Shown: positions 13,601 through 29,333 of the stretch, piece by piece
How the letters are laid out: each line of letters opens with the position of its first letter
How positions within the stretch are numbered: position 1 is the first letter of the stretch
Source of the DNA: Sipunculus nudus
Taxonomy: Eukaryota > Annelida > Sipuncula > Golfingiida > Sipunculidae
NCBI GenBank assembly: GCA_026874595.1
Contig: CM049321.1
Span: 26,645,479 to 26,709,478, forward strand
Length of the DNA stretch: 64,000 nucleotides
Direction: 5' to 3'
Notes under the pieces: generated by a model
The model's database searches: none
What the model saw: only the letters and a program-made list of their open reading frames with translations
What the model was told of the DNA's origin: nothing
Position numbers and translations under genes: made by a program

Positions 13601-15495
13601 ACAGTCTTGTCCTGAAGGCTACTGTCATAGCAGACTCAACCTGCATGTAAAGATCAGATATATGTTAGTGCTTGACTCTGAAGTGGTCACTTGGTTATAT
13701 GTACAGAAGGCCCACTGAGGTTGGTGACTCCTCTGTCTGACAAGACAACCCAGGAGAAACAACCAGTGACTATGGAATGTGAGCTGTCCAAGCCAAAACA
13801 GAAGGTGGCCTGGTTGAAGAACGGAAAGAAAATCCTGCCAAAGGACAAGCACTACACAATCACCACTGATGGCAACAAATACCAATTGACCATCCAAGAA
13901 CCTACACTGGATGATGAGGCCAAGTACACATGCAAGATTGATAAAATCAACACAGAGGCCACACTGCTTGTGGAAGGTACATGACTTGAAGCCTGGAAGA
14001 ACATGTTGCCCTCTGTACATTAGTAAAAATTATGACTTTTGCTCAGAATTTTCACTGAATTCTTACACTCTTTTAACATACATAATTTTTCTCCATGTTG
14101 CTTTCCTTCAGAATGCTTAATTAATTTTGCTCTTTCCATCTTATTATTCTTAATTAAGATTTTCTTTAATAATGTCTTCTTAAAGCTGTAAATACCATCT
14201 TATCTGCCTTATGCCTATCTTGACAATATCTATGTACGTACTTCCTTTATTTCATACCATACAGTTCTACTGGTTAGATATGCATGTTTAACTTGCCTTG
14301 GGCTTTGTACTATATGAACTGTGCTTTACAAGTATATTTGCATGTACTACTCCTTGCTTTGTACTATATGAACTGTGCTTTACAGGTACATCTGTACTCT
14401 TTGTCTGTTCTTGGCTATACATTGTTAGTTCCTGATCCTTCTTTGTACAGAACCTCCCATTGAAATCACCAAACCACTGGAAGATGTCAAATGCATGGAG
14501 GGTGATACAATTTCACTCACAGCAGAGATCTCTCGCCCAGCCAAGGTCACTTGGTACAAGAATGGCAAGGAACTTAAACCAAGCAAGGTTTACGTGATTG
14601 AGAAGGACACGAGTAAGACCAAGTGTACACTGACCATCCCTGATATAGACAAGGATGAGGAGGCAGAGTATACCTTCAAGGTTGCTGACCTCGAGTCAAA
14701 AGCCAGTGTCACTGTTGAAGGTACATGAGGACTCATAAAATCAACAGAAATATCATATTTCAATGGAGATTATATTTCATTTGTATATTGTTAATGGCCT
14801 GATGCAGGTATCCTTTTAGTACTGTGTTGAGAAGATCATTAGAATTTTGTGACAAATTCTGAGACCATAACAATTTGTTTCTGTGCTTTCTACATTTTCT
14901 GCTGTTTATGTTTAAACATTTACTCATAGATTTTACTCACATTTTATCATCTTTGTACAATATTAAGTTACTGAAATACTGTTACATGCTCTTACTCAAG
15001 CAATGTTTAACATTATTTGACTCCACTGCTTACTATTATTTACTTTTTACAAGAGAATGATAAGTAATTCATTTAATGGGCATGGATCTGAGAGCAGTTT
15101 GTTTAATAGTGACTATATTTTGCAGAAAAAGCAGAAGAACTAAAGGTTGTCAAACCTCTCAAGCATATCAAGACTACTGAAGGGGAAACCGTGACCTTCA
15201 CCTGTGAACTCTCACAGCCTGATCTTGAAGGTACATGGACCTTCAATGGTGAAGAAGTCACAGTCAGTGAGAAGTTCAAGATCGGTGTTGACAAGTTCAC
15301 CTACACTCTGACAATCACTGATGTTACCTTGAATGACATCGGCAAATTTGCCTTCTCTGTCCAGAATGTCTCCACATCTGCTGACCTTACCATTGAGGGT
15401 ATGACATAAATACATGATACAACCTTAGTATATTAATAATTTTATTTTGAATAAATACAAACTTACACTCATACTAAGCCAGTTTCTTCTGTAGG

Positions 15496-15552
<57 letters not shown>

Positions 15553-18500
15553 CTAAAAGATAAAAGTAACACATTTTGTAAGGATAAATAAACATTTTTG
15601 TACTTAAGATCTTACATTTGTTTACTTGATAACATAAGGAGCTGGCATGTTCCTCTTGTTTACGTTATGGCCCAAGTGCCCTGTTAAGATATCAACCTGC
15701 ACTATAGCAATCTCATAATAGCTAGCACTAGTGTGGAGAAAACAGTGTACAGGTTTGATTATCAAACGGACCCATTCCACTTGCAATGTCCACTTAAGAA
15801 AATTGTTAAAATCTCCTCAGCTCTGTTTTACTCTCTTTAAGAACTGAACAGTTTTACTACTGTTGTCTTGAAAATACTTTTATTCATTTACCTTCTCTCA
15901 TGATGGAATGATTTTATATAAGCAAGGATAATGCCATATTGATACACAAGATTGTTGAGTGGACCATAGGAACAAATTTATATCGGTTTTATCTTGCACA
16001 CCTGAGTTTTTTTTTTTGTTTTCATTCTCTCAATCAGAAGGACCACTCAGGTTGGTGACTCCTCTGTCTGACAAGACAACCCAGGAGAAACAACCAGTGA
16101 CCATGGAATGCGAGCTGTCCAAGCCAAAACAGAAGGTGGCCTGGTTGAAGAACGGAAAGAAAATCCTGCCAAAGGACAAGCACTACACAATCACCACTGA
16201 TGGCAACAAATACCAGCTGACCATCCAAGAACCTACACTGGATGATGAGGCCAAGTACACATGCAAGATTGATAAAATCAGCACTGAGGCCACACTACTT
16301 GTGGAAGGTATGGTGGATAAGCATGGAATTCAGTGTGTTATATGAAAATAATAAGGCCTAAGATATGCAGTAAAGGAAGGCTTATTTAGTGTAGTTTACT
16401 CTCTGTCCTGGCTTTATATTGTATATACTACTGCTCTTCTGAATTGCATGCTTTTCAATGTAAATATGAGATAGTCTGGGTTTCCTTCAGTAAGCTGCCT
16501 CCTGTACATACAGACCTTTGGCTTTTCAGAGCCTCCCATTGAAATCATCAGACCTCTGGAAGATGTAACATGCAAGCCAGGGGATGATGTCACCCTCACA
16601 GTGGAAATCTCCCGCCCAGCCAAGGTCACCTGGTACAAGAATGGCAGTGAACTTAAACCAAGCAAGGTTTATGTGATTGAGAAGGACAAGAGTAAGACTA
16701 AGTGTACACTGACCATCCCTGATATAGACAAGGATGAGGAGGCAGAGTATACCTTCAAGGTTGCTGATTTGTCCACCTCAGGAACAGTTACTGTTGAAGG
16801 TACGATTAGCAGATGCTCTGTGTCCCTCGAAGATTTACTTGTCTGGTAACCCTAATATCTTGTCTTTTCTTTGACGGAAGTCTACTTCCCCATTTAGATC
16901 CTGTGTTTCCTAATATAGAAAACCAATTATCTTTATTTGAAGTGCCGTGATGATTGGACGCCTAATCTATTCTGACATCTAGAATATAATGTGTTATGCA
17001 TTGCGTGTATTGTCTTTAAATCTAGTCATGGGTGTGCTCAGACTTTGGGAATTTTCATCCTGTCCTCTGGTTGTACTCTACAAGTGATCATAATCCGTCT
17101 TGCTAAACCATTGAACTATAGATGTGAGGAACCCCATACATTTTTGGATATGACCCCAAGATTAACCTTTTATTTTCTTATAGTTCAACTTCTGCCATTT
17201 TCTGCATTTCCATACTTTGTATATAATATAACGGGGCTTCCTTTTTAAGAGGAAGCATAAGACAACCTACTGACAGAAAGGTACCTTTGTATACCTTTAG
17301 AAACTGCACCAGAACTCAAAATCACCAAGCCACTGAAAGACATCAAGGCTACTGAAGGTGAAACCGTGACCTTCACATGTGAACTCTCACAGCCTGACCT
17401 TGAAGGAACATGGACCTTCAATGGTGAGGAAGTCACAGTCAGTGAGAAGTTCAAGATCGGCATTGACAAGTTCACCTACACTCTTACCATCACTGATGTT
17501 ACCTTGAATGATATTGGCAAAGTTGCCTTCTCTGTCCAGAATGTCTCAACTGAAGCATCTTTAACTGTGGAGGGTAAACATCTCTTTCTTTTATTTTCTG
17601 GTTCATTCTTTTGGAATTTCTTTATGCATAATTATGAGTTTAGCCTCTTTTGTTAGTCTGTAAATTAATTAAATCCAAAGGTAATGGTATTAACACTCAG
17701 TATGGTATTCCTATGAACAAAACAGTGTTTAGTGATATCCCTTGCTTTCTTATTTTGAACAAAATGAGCTGTAAATTACTTGCCTCAACCAGGCCTTTCA
17801 ATTGGCTTTAAAACCCTATGGTCCCAGTGCATCCCAAATTTGGATATAACTTTCCGAGATACATAAAACACTTTGCAAAGAAGCCAGAACAACAAAACAA
17901 TGCAACTTTTGCTGAATGTGTTTCCAAGTCTCATGTAAATTCAAGTAAACAAATGGTCTTGCATATATTTCATACTTTTGCTTGTACATGTAAATTTGGC
18001 TCCCTAAACTTTATCTATGATTGTCCTGAATGCTGAAAAAGTTGGTGATGCTTTCAATGGGATAGTAAGGCTGTCAATTTTTAGGCCTGCCAGTTGTTGG
18101 TTTTAATTCTATGGGTATAAATATAAAATCAACACTAGTAAATGGACAACTAAAATGTCTGTAACAGAAGGCCCATTGAGGTTGGTGACTCCTCTGTCTG
18201 ACAAGACAACCCAAGTGAAACAACCAGTGACCATGGAATGTGAGCTGTCCAAGCCAAAACAGAAAGTGTCTTGGTTGAAGAATGGAAAGAAGATCCTCCC
18301 CAAGGACAAGCACTACAAGATTACATCTGATGGTAACAAGTACCAACTGACCATCAAGGAACCTACACTGGATGATGAGGCCAAGTACACATGCAAGATT
18401 GATAAAATCAGCACTGAGGCCACACTGCTTGTGGAAGGTACTTGGATTACTGCTTCAAAACAGGAGGAACAGCACCAGTTAGCTAAAATGAATCTGTATT

Positions 18501-21500
18501 GTTTCCAGCTTTTCACATATATGATTTCATACCTTCTTGCGACTGATTAAAATGTTCTGTAAGAGAATCTGTTCTGCTGTGAGATCAACTGTACATATAT
18601 AAAACTAATTTCAAGCATGCATAGCTTGCATTTGTAAATACAACTCTTTCTTATTTTCTTATGTAATATAAGACTAGTCTTTCTGACCTGTGTGTGATCT
18701 AGACTTACACCATCCTTCTTTGTCAACCTCTCAGAACTTCCTATTGAAATCACCAAACCACTGGAAGATGTCAACTGTATGGAAGGTGATACAATTACAC
18801 TCACAGCAGAGATCTCCCGCCCTGCTAAGGTCACCTGGTACAAGAATGGCAAGGAACTCAAACCAAGCAAGGTTTACATGATTGAGAAGGACAAGAGTAA
18901 GACCAAGTGTACACTGACCATCCCTGATATAGATAAGAACGAGGAGGCAGAGTACACATTCAAGGTGGCTGACCTTGAGTCCAAAGCCAAAGTCACCGTA
19001 GGAGGTAAATACAGAGGCTAATGTGGCGTTTCAGGAAGTTTATGTCATATTTACATTTTCCTTCAGCCTGCGGATGTCTTCTTTCTTCTCTGACTTGGTG
19101 TTTGTTTGTACATATTAGATGCATGTGCTTGCTAAGAAACATCATAAAATGTTTACCCATATTTGGTTTTGGATTTCTATCAGCCATACAGTGGACTCAC
19201 TAAGCTGATAAACACACAGGTTAAATGTATGTGTGATGTATTAATTAAACATTAAGGAAGGTTTATGTCATATTTGTTTTGACTAGATATTTTTGCCATA
19301 TTTTTATTTGATGGTTATTTTCTGATATGTGTCCTTGAATAGAAATATTGTAAATTTCTCACTGTTTCATGAATTACAATTAATTAATTAATTACAAAGT
19401 AAAATTTGTGAAAGTTCTGTTGCTTGACTGATATTTTCTGTTGATGATGGGTTTATGAGCACCTAACTTACTTGTAGTGCCAGAAGAAGCCCCAGTGCTC
19501 AAGGTCATTACACCGCTGAAGGATCTGACCATGACAGAGGGTGACACAGCCACATTCACCTGCGAGCTGTCTCAACCCAACCTGGTGGGCACATGGACCT
19601 ACAATGGAGAGGAAATCACTGTCAGTGACAGAATCCAGATTGGAGTGGACAATACTACCTACTCCCTGACCATTGCAGATGTTACACTAAATGATATTGG
19701 AAAAGTCAAGTTTACTATCCAGGATGTCTCAACTGAGGCCACTCTTACAGTTGAAGGTATACAGTTTTGATCAATATATTGCATGATGACACTAGCAGAT
19801 AATGTGTATGAACGTTTTATTACTTTTTTGCTACATATGGTTTAATTAAGGATTTGTATATGTAGTATCATCATGCAGTTCTTTTTGGAAGTGTCAATAC
19901 TTATTTCTTCAGGTAATCTTATGACCTACCTTTACCATCATCTGGTCAGTATAGGCCAGAAGAACATAACATCATTTGAGTAAATTCTGTTGGACCATGT
20001 GTTTTAAGAAATCAAAGTTAAACTCACCAAAAAAAAATCTATGTACATATTTAATAACCATGATATATATATATATGTGCATTAATCATAGTTTTACAAA
20101 AATTGTTTATTTATCTTTTTTACTAGCTGCTGACATTCCACTGAAAATAACCAAACCATTGACTGACATTCATGTCAAGGAGAAGGACACCGCAACCTTG
20201 ACCTGTGAAGTGTCAAAACCAAATATTCAGGCCAAATGGTTCATGGAAAAAACAGAACTGGCACCCAGTGACAAGTATGAAATGATTGTGGATGGAAAAG
20301 TACATAAACTTGTCATCAAGGATACACAGCTGGACGATGAGGCTAAATACACTGTGGTCTTTGCAGACAAATCTTCTGTAGCCACAGTATTTGTGGAAGG
20401 TATGTATTGTTTTCAAATAAAACTTGTAAAATCACCTATTTACATTGAGTGTTATTTCACTGATTTTCTTTCAATTAGTTTAGCGTTTAACAATATGTTC
20501 TTAGAACAGGTGTAAACTTTAGTAAAATTGTAGCTGATGAGATGTATGAAAATATTTTAAAATATGAACTAATAAGTTTTTAGGTGCAAGTCCTGGTGTA
20601 AGTACTTGTGACTTGATAAATTAGATTATTTTAAAGTAATGCATACCATGTGTAATTTAAGAAAATTACCCTGCAATAGCATTTCCTTGAACTGTATCTC
20701 ATGCCTCAGAAGGCAATGTAATCTTTATAAATGTTTTTACTGTGTTTTGCAAAAGTTGAATTTATTTATTTTTGCAGAGGAGTCTTTAGAGTTTGTTCGC
20801 AAACTGGAAGACCAGCATGTGACTGAGGTCCCTGGGACTGCGACTTTCGAATGTGAGCTCTCCAAGCCCGACGTGGAGGTAATGTGGAAGAAGGACGGAG
20901 AGCCAATCAAACCTGGCAAGAAGTACGACATCACCATGGATGGAACAGTGCACCGCCTGGTCGTCCACGGTGTCACTGGTGATGACGAGGCTGATTTCAC
21001 CGCGGTTGCCAAGGACAAGAGCACCACAGCAGCTCTTTTCGTTGAGGGTAAGTAGCTATTTTTTTAGCATTATAGATATGTATAAACTCAATTCACAATA
21101 ATGATATTTAACACACACCCACCCCCCACAAAACTTGTACAGGAATCATAAAAATATAATGAAAATCCCACCTCTGCCTTATTTTTTTTCCACACCACCC
21201 CATAGTTCAATTAACTGTTCCTTTGCATCATATCAATCCTCAGGTTTTATTTTGTTCTCTTTCTCCATCATTGGTCAGAGCATGGTATTTTTCTTTTGGC
21301 AGATGCACCAACACACTAAACAAATGATAGTAAGTCAAAGCATGATCCAGACCAAATGCAAAATATCGTCAAGTCTTCTATATTTTGTTGTGTACATTCC
21401 ATAAAAGTTTCAGTCCATTGACACATTATTCAGGTTTCTTGTACTACATTGACAAATAAACAGACAGGAGCACAGACCAAATAAAAAGTCTTATCTCCTT

Positions 21501-24500
21501 CTATCTCTGTTAAATATCACATCATGTGCATACGCTACTTTTAAACTCGAACACAATGTTCATACAATTCTGATAGTATTTTATATGTTGCACTATTTTC
21601 ATAGATTGGTATTTATCGATGAAACATCTATTTCGACAGTTGCTCCCAAGTTTATCCTTGATGACAACTTCCAAGAGACCATCACTCTGAAGGCTGGTAG
21701 CTCCAAAAAGGTCGTTGTGCCATTCACTGCATACCCCAAACCCAAGTCCTCGCTCACCTTCAATGACGGGGAGGTCAGGAACCCCAAACGTATCAAGCCA
21801 GACCAGAAGGATGACAAGGTCACCTTGGTCTTCAACAAAGTGGAACGCCCTGACTCTGGCAACTATGTGCTGACATTGGAAAATGATGGTGGCAAGGCAA
21901 CTCTCACTGTCATCCTGATTGTACTAGGTACGATAATCTTATATTCATTACTCATAGAGAGGATTGTAAAACGAAAATTTAAAAAACACTACATGACATG
22001 TCACTCTTATGTGGTAGGGAAATAACTTGGAATAAAACTTAGGGTCAGATGAACATTTAAATTTAAAATAATAAAGGTTAGATAAATATGATGAATATAA
22101 TTTCAGATGCCCCCAAATGCTATAATTGCATCAGATTGATTTTAAATGTATGTAGTGTTCCGAGATTATTGGTCTTTGTCCTTATGTTTTGTAGATACAC
22201 AAGTTTGATATACCTAAGAGAAATGGTAAGTGCAAGCAAGGAAAAAAAGAAGCATATATATGCCTGTCATCATGAATGTTGACTTGTGTTTTTCAGATAA
22301 ACCATCCCCACCAAGGAACCTAAAGGTGTCCAACATCACAGCTGAGCATGTTGACTTGTCATGGGATGAACCAGAAGACGACGGAGGCAGTGAGATCACA
22401 CGCTACATCGTAGAGAAGCAGAACGTCGCGCGCAAGTCTTGGCAAGATGGTGGCAAGACTCCAAACACTGAGATCCTGGTGGAAAAACTCATTGAAGGAA
22501 CAACTTATCACTTCCGTGTGAAAGCAGAGAATGCTCAGGGACAGAGCGAGCCTGTGCAGACCAAAGAACCAATCACTGCCAAGGATGGTTTCAGTAAGTC
22601 ATGGTTCACATGTTAACATAAAACTTAATGTGAGGCATGGGACAACAAAGCTTAAAGTCCTAGCTTCAAACCCACAAACTGACAAAGTGCAAAGAGAAAT
22701 ATATCAGTCTGATAACAATTGTTTTTAATTTAGAAATAATGGCTATTCTCAGCCTTAAATATAAATATCTTATCTAACAGAAGGCTTCTCTGTGATGTAT
22801 TATTTTTACATGGTTATATTTATCCTCATCCATTACCTTGCACCAGCTGTAGTCAGGGACCTAATTCTGTAAAGGGTGAGGTATCACATGTGATGATAAC
22901 TTTGTATCTTTTGACATATCAGAGTGTTTTATTTAGGAGAAATATTCATCATTCATTTCAGAGATAGATTACAGGAATAAACATACAATATCTGACATAT
23001 ACCTTTGGGGTAATATTTTCTGATTCTGGTATTATATTCATGATCAGTATATATTCCTCTCCAAATCATCTTCTCATTTGAGAAAAAAATGAACTAAAGA
23101 GACAGTAGGAAAGAAACTTTTAAAAAGCTTGATGATTATTTCTGTACAGTCATGAGGCATAATTCAAATAAAACCCTTTGACTTTACCATACAAGAAAGT
23201 TATATTTTAAATCTTGTATATAAATTATCCTTATTTCAGACAAACCTGAAGCTCCTAGCAAACCAGTTGTCAGCAAAAGGACACCCAATGAAGCCACCAT
23301 TACCTGGTCCCAGCCAGAGAATGATGGTGGGTCACCAATCACCGCATACATTGTTGAGTTCCGTGCTGAGGGAGACATGAAGTGGCAGCCAGCCACAAAG
23401 GATGCAGTGGAATGTGAGTACACTGTGCCCAACCTCAATGAAGGCAAGGAATACGAGTTTCATGTGGCCGCTGTCAACAAAGCAGGAGCTGGACCATTCT
23501 CCGAGCCATCTGATCTGAGCAAATATGGTCAGTATTATGTTTTATATTGTGTGGCTGATTTTACTGCATTGTCCATCTCCAGACCTATATATATATAACC
23601 AGTTAAAAATATGAGGATGAAAATTGATTACAACTTATGTTTTAACACGAGTTCAATATTGAATTAACTTTGGAGATGTTTAGTTTTTTTATGTATAAAG
23701 GTTTGTCATGAATGCCCATCTGCGACTGAATGTTATGTATATAAAGGGAACAATGACAGTGTACAAAGATCTCTATAATTTCTACAGTAATTTATACTAT
23801 ACAGTTCATTAATTATATTTGTTAAAATATGATAGATTAAAATAACAAATGAGATACAAAACAAAAGGTTTTGGTGGAACTTTCACTGCTGATCACATTG
23901 ATCAGATGCTTAGAATATTAATTTTCATAGAACATAATTTAGCATGTGATAATATTTTAATCCAGGGTACTATTATGAGTTCCAGTTCATGAGTATAAAT
24001 ATATTTTGACAGATCACCATTCATTGATATTTCCCCAGATGATAATTTGGGGATCAATGTTGTTTTTGCTTTTCTGTATTTGAGTGTGGACACTTAATGA
24101 CAAGTAAAACCTGTATTGTTGTCCTTACAGTTGACCTTGTCATGCTTGTGCGTCCACTAGAAGATCAAGTCGTTAAGGACATCCCAGGAGTGGCCACATT
24201 TGAATGTGAGTTTTCCAAACCCAAGGTGAAGGTCACATGGGTGTGTGATGGCAAACCTGTGAAGAAAGGAAAGAAATACAACATTGAGGTGGACGGAGCA
24301 GTACACAGACTTACCGTCAAGGATGTGACAGACAAAGACATCTGTGACATCTCTGCCAAGTTTGATGAACTGTCCACAGATGCCAAGTTGTTAGTGGAAG
24401 GTTAGAGCCATTTGTAAATTCAACATTTTAGGGAGCTCCAAAGAACTCATAAACAAATATTGCCTTTTGACTCTAAATGTAGCCTGCTATAATTTGCATA

Positions 24501-27500
24501 TGAGAATGTGGCCATCCCCGGAGTGCTCATCCAGAGTCCTCAGTCCTCCGTACTTTCCTGTTGCATTTCTTGGCCCTTATCAAATCTGACCCGATTAAAA
24601 TTTCAAAACCACTTATGGGTGCTGCCATTTTTTTGTACAGACTAAAATGTGGATGTTGCAAGTTGGGATTAAGTTTATACAGATAGTACATGTATTTATG
24701 CAAAGTAGTAAAGTTGCTTGTTGGTGTAATTACCTTCAACTAAAAAAGTAATATATTTTGTTTATGCAGGGCTTGGTATACTCTTTTTTATTGCTCAATA
24801 AAAATGAAAAATTTTCTCTTGGTTACAGTCCCTCCTGAATTCACCATCGACAAGCTGGAAGAGACCGTGATAATGAAAGCTGGGTCTGCTAAGGTATTTG
24901 AGTTTCCCTTCAAAGCCAGCCCCCAGCCAGTCATTGCTTGGCAGTTTAATGGACAGCCATTACCTGACAAGAAGCGTATCCAGGAGGAGACCATCTACAA
25001 CATGACCTGCCTGAGGATCAAGGATGCCCAGAGGTCATTCACTGGTGACTTCTCTGTTGCCCTGAAGAATGACCATGGCGAGACAACCCTTACCATCCAT
25101 GTTGTTGTTATTGGTATGTATCTCTGTCAGTATCAGTCCAGACACTCATACTTGCAGATACAGCATTCTGTTTATGGTTGTTCTTATTATTGGCTGCTGT
25201 AAGATAATTGATAAACAAGAAATACTGAATTGAGATGAGTGATCCATGCCAGTCTGGAACTTATTTAAAGATGTTGTAAGACCATGTACCACAGAGTAAA
25301 GTGGAGATTTATATGCGTGTTCAACGATCATTGTCATCAGTATATAACAAAAATGGGTATACCTGCTAGTATTGTTATACCCGACAATGAGAAACTAAAT
25401 CCTTTTTATCACTTAAAAAATATAATACAAAATCACAATAAATAAAGTGTGCCACAAGATACACTTGTAAAATCTTAATCTATAATATATTATTATACTC
25501 TTGTTCATACTGTTGTTCATTTTATGTGAACATCAATACATTTTGCAGTTTTATGAATAAAGGATCTGTTTATCTTTCAAAATATATAGTGATGATATCT
25601 TGATCCATCCTGTTCTGTTGTGTATCTCATATTGCAGATAGTATGTATTTTAGAAAAACTATAACAAGTTGGTTACAGGTTAGTTAGTGCATGTTGCTTT
25701 GTGTTACAGACAAGCCTGGGCCCCCTCAGAACCTGGCCATCACAGACTACAGCGAGACCTCAGCCTCCATGCGCTGGGAACTTCCTGAGGACACAGGAGG
25801 AGTAGACATCACAGGTTACGTTGTTGAGAGGCGGGAAGCCAACCGCTCCAGCTGGACTCATACCACCAACATTGAAAAAACAGAGTATACAGTCTCTGAC
25901 CTGGTGGAAAGCAAACAGTATTCTTTCCATGTGGCAGCACAGAATGAGTGCGGCACAGGACCATTTGTGGAATTGGCACAACCAGTCACTGCAAAGTCAC
26001 CAAATGGTACATGTCACCCTTTAGCTGTATACTTAAATTAATGAAATAATTTGTTAAACTGTATGACTTATAAGTAGATGTCTGTAGAGTTTTTGCAAGT
26101 ATTCTGTCTTATTTCACTAGCAGTTACTGTACGTGTACATCAATATAGTATGATAAACGTCTTCTCCCAAGACTGAAAGTTTGAAAAGAACCCCAGATGT
26201 CTCATGCAATAATATTATTAGAGAAGCATTAGTATAAATATAATAGTGTTATATAATAAACTTTGCACCAACTTATTAAAATATGCACTAAATGGTCATA
26301 TAGTATCCCTCTTTCTATATTTCTCATTTTGCATTCAACAGGAACATGCCATTCTCATAACTTTCACTTTCCTTCGGTACTGAAGTACACACACACTTAG
26401 TAGTTGTTTTTTGCGGAATAATTTAATTTAATGAATAAACTTCTCTTTTAGATCCACCAGGACCACCACAGTCTCCTGAAGTATCTGATGTTACCAAGGA
26501 GTCATGTGTGGTGACATGGCAACCACCAGCAACAGATGGTGGAAGCCCTGTGACAGGATACTACATTGAGCGTAAACAGACCAAAAAGGATCGCTGGATC
26601 AAACTGAACAAGGCAGCAGTACCTGACCTAACTTACACTGTCACCGACCTTCATGAGGGTGTGGAGTATGAGTTCCGCATCATGGCCGAGAACAAAATTG
26701 GTGTGGGACCACCCAGCTCACCATCTAAACCAATCACAGCCAAGGATGCCTATGGTAAGCTGATGCTTTGTCTCAATTATCATATTTTTATTTTGACATT
26801 TGTATTTTTAACATCCTCAGTAGGAAGCTGATATTGTCTTGCTTGAAGTATTGTATATTCAGTTTAGTTAACATATGCAGATCCATGTTCCCTTCGATTG
26901 TACTTTCATGAAAATTAGTTTAAATAAAGACAATGTTATGCCAAATGACATTGATAAAGAAACTTCTTCATATTACACTAAGAGTGGAAATACTCTGACA
27001 ATGTTATTAGACTTTAAGGAGGGTTTAGCAGTATTATTTACTGGTACGACTCCAAAACTGTACATAAAAAAACTGTAGTGGATTCAAATCCATCTAGTTC
27101 CAAGGTAAATCATAAAATTTTGAACTTGGCCACAGAAATTGGCTGCAAGACTTATATTTGCTATGAATGCTGTTGTTTCTCCCATGCTCCATTACATGAG
27201 AATTGTTGTCTTAATACTTCTTCATTGGACATATACCAAGGACAAACCATAATTGTAACAACAAAAATAAAAAAATTAAATAGTTTTGTATTTCATATGT
27301 ACACTATATGGTAATCTACTACAAATAATAATATTATTTTAAAGAAAAACCAGGCAAGCCAGGGGCACCAGAATTCAGTGATGTGAAGGGTACCTCCCTG
27401 ACCCTGACCTGGACTGCCCCTGAGAGTGATGGAGGCAGCGAGATCTTCAACTACTTGATCGAGTATCGTGTAGAAGGTGCCTTCCAGTGGCAGAAACTAA

Positions 27501-29285
27501 CAGAAGACACAGTCCCAGACACAACATACCATGCCAAGAAACTGAAAACCGACACCAGTTATGAATTCCGTGTCGCTGCAGAAAACAAAGCTGGTGTAGG
27601 GCCATTCTCTGAGCCCAGTGCAACAGTCCATCTTAAAGAACCAGTCAGTAAGTATGGCAGAGTGCAGGTTGATTTATAATAAAATACTTAAAGTAAGGAT
27701 GGACCCTAAAAGTTTGTTGTAGTTTGAACACAGATGAAATAAAAGAAATGTGTTATTCTTTTTCATTGAAATCATCTGACCAATAACATTAAATAAAGTA
27801 TCATATATTTTTTAAATGTTCATGTTTTTCTGTGTTGATCATTGACAGTGGGACAGTTACACTGGCTTCGGAAAATATGAGTTGCGCAAGTTATTGATGA
27901 GTTTAGAATAAGGCTTCAAGTTTAAATACAGTATCAGAAACAGTATCTGACTTTCATCTTGCTTGTTTTTCAGCTCAGCTAGGTGCATCATGTTTCCCTT
28001 TAAATATCAAAGAGACTGTCCTGTCCTCTTTACAGTTTCAATGCTCTTCAGAGGTCCATGTACAATGTAATTTTGAAATGTCAGATAAAGAGCACATTTT
28101 AATGCCCATTCAAGTCAGAGTACAGTCAGGTCAAACTGTGACTGTTTGGACTGCTTTTGGGAAAAGTAAATGTAAAAAGTAGGATTTGAATAAAAATAAG
28201 GATTTTGACCATACAAACTTTTGTAATGTTGTAGCTGGTAGCCCACCAGAGCTTGAGGAGCCCCTCAAGGATACTACAGCTATCAAAGACCAGAAGGCAA
28301 GCATCAAATGTGTCATCAACCCTGGCAAACCAGAGGCTGAAGTTAAATGGTAAGCATAGCTTCATCAGGGGTTACTATACTGTTTATGTAACACTAAATG
28401 GTGTTGTTGTTGTACTGTTAGATGTCAGCCTTGTATTTGAATCATTCTGGTTTTGAATCCGTTTATGTTAAAATGAAGAGAGATGATCCAGAAAAGAAGG
28501 TTTGCACTCAAATTTAAGAAAAACAGCAATATTCAGATGTCACAGATGTAACACAGGATTTTTGCTCATTTGAACTGGGAAAAATATCTTCCAGATAAAA
28601 TAAACTGATAGAGGATTTTGCTGACAGAATACAGGAATATTTTATTTGGACTCTCTGTACAAAAATGTTTTACAGCTGGGTAATTATTCTTTTATTGTAC
28701 TCTTCAGGTTCAAGAACGGCAAAGAACTGAAATCAAGCAAACGCTGCAAGATCACCTTCATTGACGGTGAAGCTGAAGTGACATTCAAGACCACAGAACT
28801 CAAGGACACAGCCAACTTCAAATGTGAAGCTTCCAACAAACTGGGCAGTGTCAGTACCGAGTGCAAGCTTGAAGTACAAGGTCAGTGCTATTGTATATAT
28901 ACCAAGATAGTGGTAAAAGGATGACGCACAAAGTGTTCAGTTCTTTAAATGTCATTTGGCCTTCCTGTTGGTAATATATTCACCCATTTTAACAATGGAT
29001 ATAATTTTGTTGGATTCTGTTTTGTTTGATTAGTAAAATCAGTCCAATCTTGAAAACTTTTCTTTTTCCTGTAAAGCACATCTTAGAATTATTTACCTTA
29101 GGATTATGTGCATCCCTTCTTAGTGTATACCCTAGGCACCTGCTAGCACTGGTAGCACTGAAGTCTTTTACATTTGTGTGATCAGATTTTCCATGATTAT
29201 AACCACCTGTTTTCAATTTCTATGGTTACGGAAAAATATTGGCGGACAATTTGGAGCATTGTAGAATGAATAAAAGACTATATAA

Positions 29286-29333
<48 letters not shown>

